From: Winogradskyella sp.
Lineage (GTDB): Bacteria; Bacteroidota; Bacteroidia; Flavobacteriales; Flavobacteriaceae
Assembly: GCA_028383925.1 (NCBI GenBank)
Contig: JAOEWO010000002.1
Location: forward strand, 1 to 64,000
Direction of reading: 5' to 3'
DNA: 64,000 nt
This document shows positions 49,578-60,471 of the stretch, piece after piece; position 1 is the first letter of the stretch; each line of letters opens with the position of its first letter. The notes below the pieces were generated by a model. It was given only the letters and a program-made list of their open reading frames with translations, ran no database searches and had not been told where the DNA came from. The position numbers and the translations under genes are program-made.

Positions 49578-50921
49578 ATGAAAGATAAAATTGAAGCTTT
49601 TTTAGATCTTGTAAAGGAGCGCAATGGTCATGAGCCAGAATTTTTACAAGCCGTTAAAGAGGTAGCAGAAACAGTTATTCCTTATATCGCTAAACACGAT
49701 ATTTATAACGGGAAAAATATTCTATTAAGAATGGTAGAGCCTGAAAGATTAATCTCTTTTAGAGTGAGTTGGGTAGATGATGATAACGAGATACAAGTTA
49801 ATAGAGGGTATAGAGTACAAATGAATTCTGCAATTGGGCCTTATAAAGGTGGTTTGCGTTTTCACCCAACAGTAAATGCTAGTATTTTAAAGTTTTTAGC
49901 TTTTGAGCAGGTATTTAAAAACTCATTAACAACATTACCAATGGGTGGTGGCAAAGGTGGTTCTGATTTTGATCCAAAAGGAAAGTCAGATAACGAAATT
50001 ATGCGTTTTTGCCATGCGTTTATGACAGAGTTATACAGACACATTGGGCATAACACAGATGTACCTGCAGGTGATATTGGTGTTGGCGCAAGAGAAATTG
50101 GTTTTATGTTTGGGATGTACAAAAAACTCAACAATACATTTACTGGTGTTTTAACAGGTAAAGGTGCATCTTGGGGTGGCTCTTTAATAAGACCAGAGGC
50201 AACAGGTTACGGTAATGTGTATTTTGCACAAAACATGTTAAAGTTAAAGAACGATTCTTTTGAAGGTAAAAAAGTAGTTATTTCTGGTTCGGGTAACGTG
50301 GCACAATATGCTGCAGAAAAGGCTATTGAGTTAGGAGCTACTATATTAACATTATCAGATTCTGGTGGTTATATACTAGACGAAGACGGTATCAATACAG
50401 AGAAATTAAACTTTGTAATGGATCTTAAAAATGTAAAAAGAGGCAGAATTAGTGCTTATGTAGATAAGTACCCAACTGCAAAATATATAGCAGGCGAGAG
50501 ACCTTGGTCTGTTAAATGTGATATTGCTTTGCCATGTGCAACTCAAAATGAGTTAAATGGCGATGAGGCAAAACAACTTATAGCAAACGGCTGTATGTGT
50601 GTGTCTGAAGGTGCAAATATGCCTTCAATGCCAGAAGCAATTCACGAATTTCAAAAAGCAAAAATATTGTTTGCACCTGGTAAAGCATCTAATGCTGGTG
50701 GTGTAGCAACGTCTGGTTTAGAAATGAGTCAAAATTCTTTACGTCTAAGTTGGACGAGAGAAGAAGTTGATGCAAGACTAAAAGATATTATGGAAGATAT
50801 TCATGATTCTTGTGTTGCGTATGGTAAAGAAGACGATGGCTCTGTAGATTATATAAAAGGAGCAAATATTGCTGGCTTTGTTAAAGTTGCTGATGCAATG
50901 ATAGCACAAGGTGTTATATAA
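49578..50921 (+). CDS. gdhA: NADP-specific glutamate dehydrogenase
   Basis: GPYKGGLRFHPTVNASILKFLAFEQVFKNSLTTLPMGGGKGGSDFDPKGKSDNEIMRFC; VPAGDIGVGAREIG. Confidence 0.98.
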   Translation: MKDKIEAFLDLVKERNGHEPEFLQAVKEVAETVIPYIAKHDIYNGKNILLRMVEPERLISFRVSWVDDDNEIQVNRGYRVQMNSAIGPYKGGLRFHPTVNASILKFLAFEQVFKNSLTTLPMGGGKGGSDFDPKGKSDNEIMRFCHAFMTELYRHIGHNTDVPAGDIGVGAREIGFMFGMYKKLNNTFTGVLTGKGASWGGSLIRPEATGYGNVYFAQNMLKLKNDSFEGKKVVISGSGNVAQYAAEKAIELGATILTLSDSGGYILDEDGINTEKLNFVMDLKNVKRGRISAYVDKYPTAKYIAGERPWSVKCDIALPCATQNELNGDEAKQLIANGCMCVSEGANMPSMPEAIHEFQKAKILFAPGKASNAGGVATSGLEMSQNSLRLSWTREEVDARLKDIMEDIHDSCVAYGKEDDGSVDYIKGANIAGFVKVADAMIAQGVI

Positions 50922-50943
50922 CTAAATCGTATAAACATTTATT

Positions 50944-50974
50944 AAGCCTTTATATACTCTATAAAGGCTTTTTT
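50944..50974 (+). terminator. Rho-independent terminator after gdhA
   Basis: AAGCCTTTATA-TACTC-TATAAAGGCTTTTTT. Confidence 0.88.
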
Positions 50975-51043
50975 AGTACATATATATATGATAGAACAGA
51001 TATTATCGTTAGTATTAAATATATTTGAAAAAATTAATTTTTA

Positions 51044-53431
51044 ATGCAAAAAATCACTGCAAAGGCAATTTTAATACTGTTGTTGGTTTTTACCAAGAGT
51101 AATGGTCAAGATTTTTCAGCACTTTGGGAACCTCACTTTTCATACAATACTATTATAGATGTTGTAGCGGGTAATAATAAAATTTATGCTGCAGCACAAA
51201 ATAGTGTGTTTCAATACGATCCGCTTTCTTTAGAATTAACAACAATTACTACGGTAGAAGGTTTATCTGGCCAAGATATTACTACACTATATTACAGCGA
51301 AATTTATCAATATGTGTTAATAGGCTATGGTAGTGGTTTAATAGAGCTATACTCAGAGACAGATAGATCTGTACTAACCATAGTAGATATATTAGATAAA
51401 GCCAATATTAATCCTGAAAATAAAGGGATTAATCATTTTTATGAAAATAATGGTCTCGTATATATATCAACAGATTTTGGTGTTTCGGTTTACGATTTAG
51501 AGCGTTTAGAGTTTGGTGACACTTATTTTTTAGGTAATGGTGGTGCCCAAATTACGGTAAATCAAGTTTCTGTTTTAGAAAATGAAATTTACGTGGCATG
51601 CTCAAGCAATAATGGTTTAAAAAAAGCAAATCTTACTAATCCTAATTTAATAGATTTTCAGCAATGGCAAACACTTTTACCTGGTAACTTTATTACTATG
51701 AATACCTTTAATAATAAGGTGTATAGTGTAAGGGCTAATAGAGCATTGTTTGAAATTGAACCCACGTCTTTTAATCAGTTGTTTATTTTAGATCAATTAC
51801 CTATAGATAGTAAATCTACTACCACTAATTTAATCTATTCATTTACTAATAGCATTCAGGTGTACGATACCAATATACAATTGGTAAATACATTTCAACC
51901 AAATGCAGATTTTAATACCAGTTTTACATCTGCGACAATGCTTAACGATTTTGTTTATATAGGCACAGAAGATTTTGGTGTTCTTGAAGCTCAGATAACT
52001 GAAACTAATGTATACACTGAGATTAAACCAAACGGCCCACTATTTAATAGTGTGTTTAGAATTAATGCAGATTCTCAGTCTGTTTGGGCTTCTTTTGGTG
52101 ATTATACGGCATCAGTTAATCCTGCTCCTTTTAGATCGCGAGGTGTTAGTTATTTTAACAATGAGCAATGGGAGAATATCCCTTTTAGTGGTGTGCTCGG
52201 AGCCAGAAATTTATCTGAAATTTCGGTTAATATATTTAATCCAAATCAAGTTTTTATTAGCTCTGTAAATGATGGTATTTTAGAAATAAATGATTTTGAG
52301 CCAACGGTGTTATATAACCAAGACAATAGCGGACTAGAATCTTTAATTGTTCCGGGTGCACCAAACTTTATAAGTTTAAGAGTCACAGACTCAGATTTTG
52401 ATAATAATGGCTTACTATGGTCTTTAACCAGTAGAGTTGATAGTGCTTTAAAATCTTATGATCCAATTACAGGCAATTGGCAAGGTTATAGTTTTTCTAG
52501 CTTAATAGAAAACCCATTATTAGACGAACTTGGTTTTTTTGAAATAGCTATAGATAATAATGGAACAAAATGGATAGGCTCTTATTCTAACGGCTTGTTA
52601 GCCTATAATGAGAGTGTTGCATCCAATCCGTTACGAAACTTAAATTCTGAAGCACAAAATGTAGCTCCATTTTCTAGGTTTACAGCTTTAGCCTTAGATG
52701 ATAGAAATCAATTATGGATTGGTACCACAACAGGGTTGCGTGTTTTGTTTAATACAGCCGGTTTTTATAACGACCCCAACCCAGTATTAAGTCAAATAAT
52801 TATTTTAGAAGATGGTATTCCTAAAGAGTTATTAGAAGGGCAATCTATTACAGATATTGAGGTAGACGGTTCTAATAATAAATGGGTAGCAACATCAGAT
52901 TCTGGCGCATTTTATTTCTCTTCAGATGGGCAAAATACAATCTATCATTTTACAACAGATAACTCACCACTACCATCTAACAGAGTTAGTGATATTGCTT
53001 TAGACTCAGACAATGGTGTTGTTTATATTGCAACAACTCAAGGCTTAGTAGCATTTAAAGCAGGTGGCTCAAAACCCGAAGAAACTTTAGAAGCTGCATT
53101 TGCATATCCTAATCCTGTAAGACCAGAATATAATATTCTTGGTTTTAACGATTTAAACGATATTAATAAAGGGGTTAAAATTAGCGGATTAACAGACCGT
53201 GTTAATATTAAAATTACAGATATTGAAGGTAATTTGGTTGCCGAGGCGCAGTCTAATGTTAACTTAAGATCTTCAAGCGCTAATTATAATTTTGCAATAG
53301 ATGGTGGTACAGCAATATGGAATGGTAAAAATCTAGGTAATTCTGTGGTAAGAACAGGTGTGTATTTAGTTATGATTTCAGATTTAGATTCTTTTGAAAC
53401 TAAGGTTATTAAAGTGCTTATTGTAAGGTAG
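51044..53431 (+). CDS. porZ: PorZ-like beta-propeller protein with T9SS-type CTD
   Basis: FSALWEPHFSYNTIIDVVAGNNKIYAAAQNSVFQYDPLSLELTTITTVEGLSGQDI; propeller repeats; adjacency to recO. Confidence 0.85.
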   Translation: MQKITAKAILILLLVFTKSNGQDFSALWEPHFSYNTIIDVVAGNNKIYAAAQNSVFQYDPLSLELTTITTVEGLSGQDITTLYYSEIYQYVLIGYGSGLIELYSETDRSVLTIVDILDKANINPENKGINHFYENNGLVYISTDFGVSVYDLERLEFGDTYFLGNGGAQITVNQVSVLENEIYVACSSNNGLKKANLTNPNLIDFQQWQTLLPGNFITMNTFNNKVYSVRANRALFEIEPTSFNQLFILDQLPIDSKSTTTNLIYSFTNSIQVYDTNIQLVNTFQPNADFNTSFTSATMLNDFVYIGTEDFGVLEAQITETNVYTEIKPNGPLFNSVFRINADSQSVWASFGDYTASVNPAPFRSRGVSYFNNEQWENIPFSGVLGARNLSEISVNIFNPNQVFISSVNDGILEINDFEPTVLYNQDNSGLESLIVPGAPNFISLRVTDSDFDNNGLLWSLTSRVDSALKSYDPITGNWQGYSFSSLIENPLLDELGFFEIAIDNNGTKWIGSYSNGLLAYNESVASNPLRNLNSEAQNVAPFSRFTALALDDRNQLWIGTTTGLRVLFNTAGFYNDPNPVLSQIIILEDGIPKELLEGQSITDIEVDGSNNKWVATSDSGAFYFSSDGQNTIYHFTTDNSPLPSNRVSDIALDSDNGVVYIATTQGLVAFKAGGSKPEETLEAAFAYPNPVRPEYNILGFNDLNDINKGVKISGLTDRVNIKITDIEGNLVAEAQSNVNLRSSSANYNFAIDGGTAIWNGKNLGNSVVRTGVYLVMISDLDSFETKVIKVLIVR

Positions 53432-53433
53432 CT

Positions 53434-54153
53434 ATGCTCTCAAAAAACAACTGTCTTGTTCTTTCAAAAATAAAATTTAGGGATTACGATCTTATAGTAA
53501 AGTGCTACACACAAGAGCGAGGTGTGGTAAGTTATATTTTACGAGGTGTTTTAAAATCTAAAAAAAGCCAGTCTAAAACAGTCTATTTTCAAGCCTTATC
53601 ACAACTTCAAATAGAAGAAAGCTATAAGCCCAACCAATCGTTACATTCTATAAAAGAAATTAAGCTAAATTATATTTATAAAAGTCTACATACCAATATT
53701 TATAAAAGTGCTATTGTTTTGTTTCTTTCCGAAATTCTTTCAACTGTATTAAAAGAAGAAGAAAAGAATTTAGACTTATATAATTATATAGAAACAGCGC
53801 TTCAGTATTTAGATAACGAAGACAAATTCTCTAATTTTCATTTATTATTTCTATTAAAATTAACCCGTTATCTTGGGTTTCAGCCAGAGCAAAAATTTAA
53901 TGAATTAGATTACTTTAATTTAGAATCGGGTGTTTTTGAGGCTGTAGAAAGTAGTATATATTCTATCTCTGGTGAAAATTTAACACTACTAAAATCGTTG
54001 TTAGGCACAAATTTTGACGATTTAGATTTAATTAAAATTAATGCAAAGCAAAGACAAGATTTTTTGAACATGTTATTGCATTATTTTGAATTACATTTGG
54101 GTGGTTTTAAAAAGCCAAAATCTTTACAAGTGCTTAATGATGTATTTCATTAA
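53434..54153 (+). CDS. recO: DNA repair protein RecO
   Basis: NCLVLSKIKFRDYDLIVKCYTQERGVVSYILRGV; FLLKLTRYLGFQP. Confidence 0.93.
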   Translation: MLSKNNCLVLSKIKFRDYDLIVKCYTQERGVVSYILRGVLKSKKSQSKTVYFQALSQLQIEESYKPNQSLHSIKEIKLNYIYKSLHTNIYKSAIVLFLSEILSTVLKEEEKNLDLYNYIETALQYLDNEDKFSNFHLLFLLKLTRYLGFQPEQKFNELDYFNLESGVFEAVESSIYSISGENLTLLKSLLGTNFDDLDLIKINAKQRQDFLNMLLHYFELHLGGFKKPKSLQVLNDVFH

Positions 54154-54177
54154 GGCTATTTATACGAAAAGAATTTT

Positions 54178-56613
54178 ATGTCTATTAATTTGAAAGTAAA
54201 ACACTTTATAATTTTACCTTTTTTTTGTTTTCTGTTTACTTTAGTTGGTTTTTCTCAAACAATTACAGTGTTAGAAGAGGGTACAAATGAGCCAATACCT
54301 GGTGTAGCCCTTTATAATTTAAAGAAAACGAAATATGTAGTAACCGATAGTAATGGAAACGCTTTATTAGATAAGTTTGGTAGCGATGAGGCTATTTTTT
54401 TTCAAAGTATTTTGTTTGTAAAAACACAAATAAAAAAATCTGAAATAGCACAAAGTAATTATACGGTTTACCTTGTGCCCAGTGTAGAAAGTTTAAATCA
54501 GATTGTAATATCGGCTTCTAAATTTGAACAAAGCAAACGCGATATACCACAAACAATTGTAAGTGTAAGCGCAAAACAAATTGCGTTTGTAAACCCACAA
54601 ACAAGTGCAGATTTATTAGAAAACACAGGTAATATATATATTCAAAAAAGCCAACTTGGTGGTGGTAGCCCAATGATTAGAGGTTTCTCTACTAACAGAT
54701 TGTTAATTACGGTAGATGGTGTAAGAATGAATAATGCCATATTTAGAGGTGGTAATCTTCAAAATGTAATCTCAGTAGACCCTTTTACAGTTCAAAATAC
54801 AGAAGTTACACTTGGTGCAGGTTCTGTAGTTTATGGTAGTGATGCTATAGGTGGTATAATGAGTTTTTACACTAAAAAACCACAATTGTCTTATAAAGAC
54901 GATTTGTTTTTAAAAGCTAATGTTTTAACTAGACATGCGACTGCAAATAACGAAAAAACAGGACATTTTGACTTTAATCTCGGTTATAAAAAATGGGCGT
55001 TTTTAACTAGTGTAAGTTATACAGATTTTGATGATTTAAGAATGGGAAGTAAAGGCCCTTTAGATTATTTAAGAAACGAATACGTGGTTAGAGAAAATGG
55101 TGAAGATATTATACGTACAAATCCAAACCCACAAGTGCAGGTGCCAACAGGTTATAACCAAGTTAATTTAATGCAAAAGGTAAGGTATGAACCGTCTGAT
55201 AATTTAAATTTTGATTTGGGTTTGTATTTTTCTACAACATCAGATTACCCAAGATATGATAGGCTAATTAGACCTAGAGGAGAACTGTTACGATCTGCCA
55301 AATGGCAGTACGGACCACAACAATGGTTTATGGGAAATCTGCAACTTACAAAAATGAGTAGCAGTTCTAATTTATACGATAAGCTACAGGCAACAGCAGC
55401 CTACCAAAATTTTCAAGAAAGTAGAAGCGATAGAGATTTTCAGTCTGCATTACGAGAAGTAAGATCAGAAAACGTAGATGCCTTATCCTTTAATTTAGAT
55501 TTAGAAAAAAGATTAAGTTCTAAAACGTCACTGTTTTATGGTGTTGAGTATTTATATAACACTGTAGGCTCTAAAGGGCGAGAAGATAATATAGACACAA
55601 ATACAAGCATAGCCAATGTTACACGCTATCCTAATGGCTCTAACTGGCAGTCTATGGCGGGTTACGCTAGTTTAAAGTACAAGCCAAATGCAACTTTTGT
55701 TTTTCAGTCGGGTTTACGTTACAATCAGGTTATTGCAAATGCAGATTTTACAGAAAATAATGTGTTTTTAGATTTACCGTTTAATGATGCACAAGTTAAT
55801 ACAGGTGCACTTACTGGTACAGCTGGTATTACATGGTCGCCAAGCGCTATAATGCAATGGAAACTTAATGCATCTACCGCTTTTAGGGCTCCAAACATAG
55901 ATGATATAGGTAAAGTGTTTGATAGCGAGCCAGGCTCTGTAGTAGTTCCTAATAAAAATCTAAAAGCAGAATATGCCTATGGTGGTGAACTTGGTTTAAA
56001 ATTAAATTTTAATGATAAAATTATTTTAGATTTAGCCACCTATTATACGTTTTTAGATAATGCATTAATTAGACGAGATTTTGAGTTAAATGGTGAAACT
56101 CAAATTATTTATGATGGGGAATTAAGTAATATTCAGGCCATACAAAATGCGTCTAAAGCATGGATTTATGGTTTTGAAGTTGGTGTTGAGGTTAATTTTA
56201 CAGAACATTTAAAGTTGCGTTCTCAATACAATGTTATTGGTGGTACAGAAGAAAATGAAGGTATCGAAGTACCTATTAGACATATAGCACCACATTTTGG
56301 TCGCACCCATTTTATTTGGAAAAAGAATAAGTTACAATTAGATGCTTTTTTAGTTTATAATGACGAATTATCCTTTAATCAGTTGGCACCATCTGAAGCT
56401 GAAAAAGACTACATCTATGCTGCTGATACTAATGGGAACCCTTTTGCACCAGCTTGGCATACACTTAACTTGCGTACACAATACCAATGGAATACTAATT
56501 TTAGTATTACAGCAAGTTTAGAAAATATTACAGACCAACGTTATAGGCCATATTCTTCTGGTATTTCTGCACCTGGTAGAAATTTAATATTGGCTTTAAA
56601 ATATACACTCTAA
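54178..56613 (+). CDS. TonB-dependent receptor
   Basis: Plug GGGSPMIRGFSTNRLLITVDGVRMNNAIFRGGNLQNVISVDPFTVQNTEVTLGAGSVVYGSDAIGGIMSF; barrel. Confidence 0.95.
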   Translation: MSINLKVKHFIILPFFCFLFTLVGFSQTITVLEEGTNEPIPGVALYNLKKTKYVVTDSNGNALLDKFGSDEAIFFQSILFVKTQIKKSEIAQSNYTVYLVPSVESLNQIVISASKFEQSKRDIPQTIVSVSAKQIAFVNPQTSADLLENTGNIYIQKSQLGGGSPMIRGFSTNRLLITVDGVRMNNAIFRGGNLQNVISVDPFTVQNTEVTLGAGSVVYGSDAIGGIMSFYTKKPQLSYKDDLFLKANVLTRHATANNEKTGHFDFNLGYKKWAFLTSVSYTDFDDLRMGSKGPLDYLRNEYVVRENGEDIIRTNPNPQVQVPTGYNQVNLMQKVRYEPSDNLNFDLGLYFSTTSDYPRYDRLIRPRGELLRSAKWQYGPQQWFMGNLQLTKMSSSSNLYDKLQATAAYQNFQESRSDRDFQSALREVRSENVDALSFNLDLEKRLSSKTSLFYGVEYLYNTVGSKGREDNIDTNTSIANVTRYPNGSNWQSMAGYASLKYKPNATFVFQSGLRYNQVIANADFTENNVFLDLPFNDAQVNTGALTGTAGITWSPSAIMQWKLNASTAFRAPNIDDIGKVFDSEPGSVVVPNKNLKAEYAYGGELGLKLNFNDKIILDLATYYTFLDNALIRRDFELNGETQIIYDGELSNIQAIQNASKAWIYGFEVGVEVNFTEHLKLRSQYNVIGGTEENEGIEVPIRHIAPHFGRTHFIWKKNKLQLDAFLVYNDELSFNQLAPSEAEKDYIYAADTNGNPFAPAWHTLNLRTQYQWNTNFSITASLENITDQRYRPYSSGISAPGRNLILALKYTL

Positions 56614-56624
56614 ATACAGAAATA

Positions 56625-56656
56625 AAAAAAGCTTCATTTATAAATGAAGCTTTTTT
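56625..56656. terminator. Bidirectional terminator, perfect 32-nt palindrome
   Basis: AAAAAAGCTTCATTTATAAATGAAGCTTTTTT. Confidence 0.9.
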
Positions 56657-56679
56657 AAATGTTATTTATTGTTGCTAAA

Positions 56680-59600
56680 TTACTTTTGCTTTATTGCCTT
56701 TTTGCTAATAACTTGCCCGTTAGACAAGGTAATTTTAGCAATATAAGCAGCTTTACTAAGTTTAGATAAGTTGTAAACTTCTGTTGAGCTGTTTCCGCTT
56801 AAATTATAAACATGTCTTCCTGTAATATCAAAAATATCAACCTTAGTTATCTTAAAGTTATTTGTTATTTTAATTTCAACGTCACCGTTTAATAATTCAA
56901 CAAGTGTTACGGCATTGGCATCTGCTATGGTATCCTCAACAGAAAGGATATTATTGTTAAATATAATTTCAAAACGGTTGTTAAACTCACCAATTTCTGA
57001 AGTAAAGTTATAGTCTGCATCCTTAAGATTATGAATAGCTCCTACTAAGTTATCCTTTAAATAAATAGGATTAGTGTTTAGGAAATCTCCTTCAAATTTA
57101 AGAACTTTAATGGTATATATACTAGCTTCACTAACGTTAGTTGTAAAACCTAAAGGTATTATTTCTTGTTCTGTAAGTGTATTAATTGCTTTACCCTGTA
57201 TTGCAAATTTTGTATCGTTAAAACCATCAATTATTGAGTAAATTGATGCTGCATTAGTATAAGATTCATTTCGCCTTGCATCATAGCTCATACCATCAAA
57301 ACCATCTGTAGCACCAGCCACATAACCAATACCTGTTTGGCTGTATACACCAGTATCTGAGTTTAAATTAATCCACAATCTGTTTGTTGGGCTCGTGTTT
57401 GAAGGTGGATTAGCAGTTCTATAAAATTCATCATTAGCATTATCTCCACTTAGTCTCATACTGTTATCAAAACGTATAGGATTTGCCGATGTACTGCTTA
57501 CAAAAAAGGCTTGTCCAGACGGAATCTTAGTGTCAGGCATATCTAAACCATCAACAACACCATCACCATTTAAGTCGCTGCCATTACCTGTTCCCATAGT
57601 GCCATTAATAATAAGATAATCACTTTGGTTAAAGTTTAATACCTCGTTACCTATGTTTGTATTTAAAGGCGCTGTAAAATGAGACCATAAATACACTACA
57701 TTATTAATAGATGTGTTTCTTGCAAAAAATATATCTGTATCTATTGCAGATGGATAGGGGTTACCTACAAGATTCCAACTACTTAGATTTGTTGGGTTAT
57801 AAGCTAAAGGAAATGCATAGTCACCAGTGTTTAGTGCACCTGAAAAATTATACTCAGGCGTGAGGCCAGGTGAAAAACCGTTTTGTGTATGTGTTGCTGC
57901 GTAACCACGTCCAATTTCCATAACACCTGTTCCGGTAGCTAAAGTCCAATCATTACCATCATCGTCAATATCGTCACCATCTAAATCTTCAAAATTAGCT
58001 GCATTGTAGAAAAAACGCCTTTCAGGATTAGCACTACTCAAAGCAATATCTACATCTGCATTTGCTACAGGCGAGCTCCAATACGTATAGTCGTACCAAT
58101 TATTTAAAGGTGATGTGTTTTTATTTACAAGAGCACTTCCGTTTCCGTTTATTATAAAACTACCTGCAGCAGCAGCACCGACACCTTTTTGGATAAATGA
58201 TCCTTGTGTTTGTACAATTATTTCGCCACTGTCTTCAACAATGACGTTACGCACAACGTCTATAAATTGTCCATTACTTACTCTTAATACAGCGTTAACA
58301 ATTAAAGAACACGTTGTAAAACTTCCACCGTTTAAGTTGGTGTCATAATTTGCATTTATAAAGGCTACTGTGTTTATATCTGGTGCACCATTGTCCCAGC
58401 CAGTTTCTGTCCAGGTTGTAGAGTTTGCACATTGACAATCGCTTAAATGACTACCTAAATCGTTAGTATTATTAGATGCAACAACTGCCCATTGCGAGGC
58501 ATCATAAGTTACTGTTGGTGTGGCTATGTCTGCATTTCTTCTAAGTGCAACGTTTTGTGCAAAAATATTTATATTACCTATAATACCAATAACATCAATG
58601 TTATCACCGTCAAATGTTTGAAGAGCTATAGCATCATTACCATCAAAATTTAAAACAGGACTATCTGGACATAAATCTGCTTCAGTACAGAGTGAAGATC
58701 CATCCCTTGAAACTAAATAGGTTTCATAAGCATTAATAGTGCCTGTAAGGTTCAAAGTGCTTGGAAGAACAACTCTTCCGTCAATATACCTCGCTAATCT
58801 ATAGTTATTTGTTAAGTCTATTGCTGAATCTGTAGGATTGTATAGTTCTATAAAATTTTCATTTCCGTTAGCTCTTTCATGATATTCTGAAATAATTAGT
58901 TCAGAACAGTCACTTATTGGTAAAGTTACTTCTCCACTTAAATCAATATTTTGAGTGGTTATATCAGTTGAGGTAGCTGTAAGTGTGCCACTATAGGTAC
59001 TTGCAGTTAGCCCATTTTCTAATCTTACATAAATTGTAGTAACATTTACTTCACCACCTGTTTGATTTAGTGTAATGGTATTGTCAAACCCAACTCCAGG
59101 TATTGTAGATATTTCAAAATTAGGAGGTGCTGTTAAAACGATTTCTCCTGTTAAATTTAAACCTTGTATGGTAAACGTACTTTCTTGTAATGAATTCTCA
59201 CCTTCAACATAGCCTAATACATTAATGATATTAGGAATAATATTGGGGGTTATAATAACTATCGGATCCGTTGTGGCTGTACCTTCAATTATGATATTAT
59301 CTAAAGCATGTATTTCATTAATATCATCATTATTCATTGAAATTCTTAGCTGAATAGTGTTCCCAGCCAAACTATTTGTAGAGACGTCCTCAGTAACGAA
59401 TGTTCCTGTAATATTGCCATTAACTGTAGCTTGTTGCCAAGGCCCAGTGTTATTAATACGGTATTCAGTTAAAAAACTATCATCAGGTTCTAGATTAACG
59501 GCATAATTATATGCATTTAAAGAGAATTTGACATCTGTAAAATTAGAAATATCAATAATAGGCGATAACCAAACTGCAGTACCTCGTAAGTGCCGACCAA

Positions 59601-59847
59601 TAAATTTTGCATCTCGTTCTCCATTCTCGATCATATTTTCTACAATAAAGTAATCGGTATTATCTAAAAAATTTGTTGCAGAAATATTTATTGACCAATT
59701 AACACCCGAAAGGTCTTCAGCAGGAAGTACACCTATTGCCCCTTTTCCATTTTGACCAGAAAAGTCTTCACTATATATAATAGTTTGCGCTAAGGAAAAA
59801 CTAAAATATCCAAAAATTAATATTAAACTTAGGACGTATTTTTTCAT
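56680..59847 (-). CDS. Large T9SS-sorted secreted protein with lamin-tail-like domain
   Basis: LIISEYHERANGNENFIELYNPTDSAIDLTNNYRLARY; C-terminal KVDIFDITGRHVYNL..AAYIAKITLSNGQVISKKAIKQK; start reassigned to MKKYVLSLILIF. Confidence 0.87.
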   Translation of the reverse strand: MKKYVLSLILIFGYFSFSLAQTIIYSEDFSGQNGKGAIGVLPAEDLSGVNWSINISATNFLDNTDYFIVENMIENGERDAKFIGRHLRGTAVWLSPIIDISNFTDVKFSLNAYNYAVNLEPDDSFLTEYRINNTGPWQQATVNGNITGTFVTEDVSTNSLAGNTIQLRISMNNDDINEIHALDNIIIEGTATTDPIVIITPNIIPNIINVLGYVEGENSLQESTFTIQGLNLTGEIVLTAPPNFEISTIPGVGFDNTITLNQTGGEVNVTTIYVRLENGLTASTYSGTLTATSTDITTQNIDLSGEVTLPISDCSELIISEYHERANGNENFIELYNPTDSAIDLTNNYRLARYIDGRVVLPSTLNLTGTINAYETYLVSRDGSSLCTEADLCPDSPVLNFDGNDAIALQTFDGDNIDVIGIIGNINIFAQNVALRRNADIATPTVTYDASQWAVVASNNTNDLGSHLSDCQCANSTTWTETGWDNGAPDINTVAFINANYDTNLNGGSFTTCSLIVNAVLRVSNGQFIDVVRNVIVEDSGEIIVQTQGSFIQKGVGAAAAGSFIINGNGSALVNKNTSPLNNWYDYTYWSSPVANADVDIALSSANPERRFFYNAANFEDLDGDDIDDDGNDWTLATGTGVMEIGRGYAATHTQNGFSPGLTPEYNFSGALNTGDYAFPLAYNPTNLSSWNLVGNPYPSAIDTDIFFARNTSINNVVYLWSHFTAPLNTNIGNEVLNFNQSDYLIINGTMGTGNGSDLNGDGVVDGLDMPDTKIPSGQAFFVSSTSANPIRFDNSMRLSGDNANDEFYRTANPPSNTSPTNRLWINLNSDTGVYSQTGIGYVAGATDGFDGMSYDARRNESYTNAASIYSIIDGFNDTKFAIQGKAINTLTEQEIIPLGFTTNVSEASIYTIKVLKFEGDFLNTNPIYLKDNLVGAIHNLKDADYNFTSEIGEFNNRFEIIFNNNILSVEDTIADANAVTLVELLNGDVEIKITNNFKITKVDIFDITGRHVYNLSGNSSTEVYNLSKLSKAAYIAKITLSNGQVISKKAIKQK

Positions 59848-59942
59848 TTTGAGGTATTTTAAAAATAGTGCTAGCATAAATATTATGTAACACAAAACAC
59901 AAATATCTACAATTAATTGTTAAAATGTTATAATTTAGATGC

Positions 59943-60413
59943 TTGAATCCACAAAAAACATATACGGTCGACGAAGCGCAAAAAAAGCTTGAAAATTACT
60001 GCGCATATCAAGAGCGGTGTCATAAAGAAGTACGTTCTAAACTCATGGAAATGAGAATGATTCCTCAAGTTGTAGATACAATTATAGTACACTTAATTAC
60101 ACATAATTTTCTTAACGAAGAACGGTTTGCTAAGTCATTTGTTAGGGGGAAATTTAGAATTAAGAAATGGGGAAAAGTACGGTTAGTAAGAGAGCTGAAA
60201 TTTAGAGATGTTTCTAAATATAGTATTGATATGGCATTGCAAGAAATAGATTTAGATGACTATTTTGATACACTAGATGCACTTGTGCAAAAGCGTATAG
60301 CGCAGGTTACAGAAAAAAATATATACAAAAAGAAAAAAAAGGTAGCAGATTATCTTTTATATCGTGGTTGGGAATCTCATCTTATTTACGAAAAAATTAA
60401 TGAGCACTTATAA
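59943..60413 (+). CDS. recX: Regulatory protein RecX (apparent TTG start)
   Basis: EAQKKLENYCAYQERCHKEVRSKL; FLNEERFAKSFVRGKFRIKKWGKVRLVREL; VADYLLYRGWESHLI. Confidence 0.9.
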   Translation: MNPQKTYTVDEAQKKLENYCAYQERCHKEVRSKLMEMRMIPQVVDTIIVHLITHNFLNEERFAKSFVRGKFRIKKWGKVRLVRELKFRDVSKYSIDMALQEIDLDDYFDTLDALVQKRIAQVTEKNIYKKKKKVADYLLYRGWESHLIYEKINEHL

Positions 60414-60451
60414 AAAAACCTTTTTCAATACGTATTGAAAAAGGTTTTTTT
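60412..60451. terminator. Bidirectional terminator, perfect 40-nt palindrome
   Basis: AAAAAAACCTTTTTCAATACGTATTGAAAAAGGTTTTTTT overlapping the recX stop codon. Confidence 0.9.
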
Positions 60452-60471
60452 AGAATTAAGAGTTCTATTAT

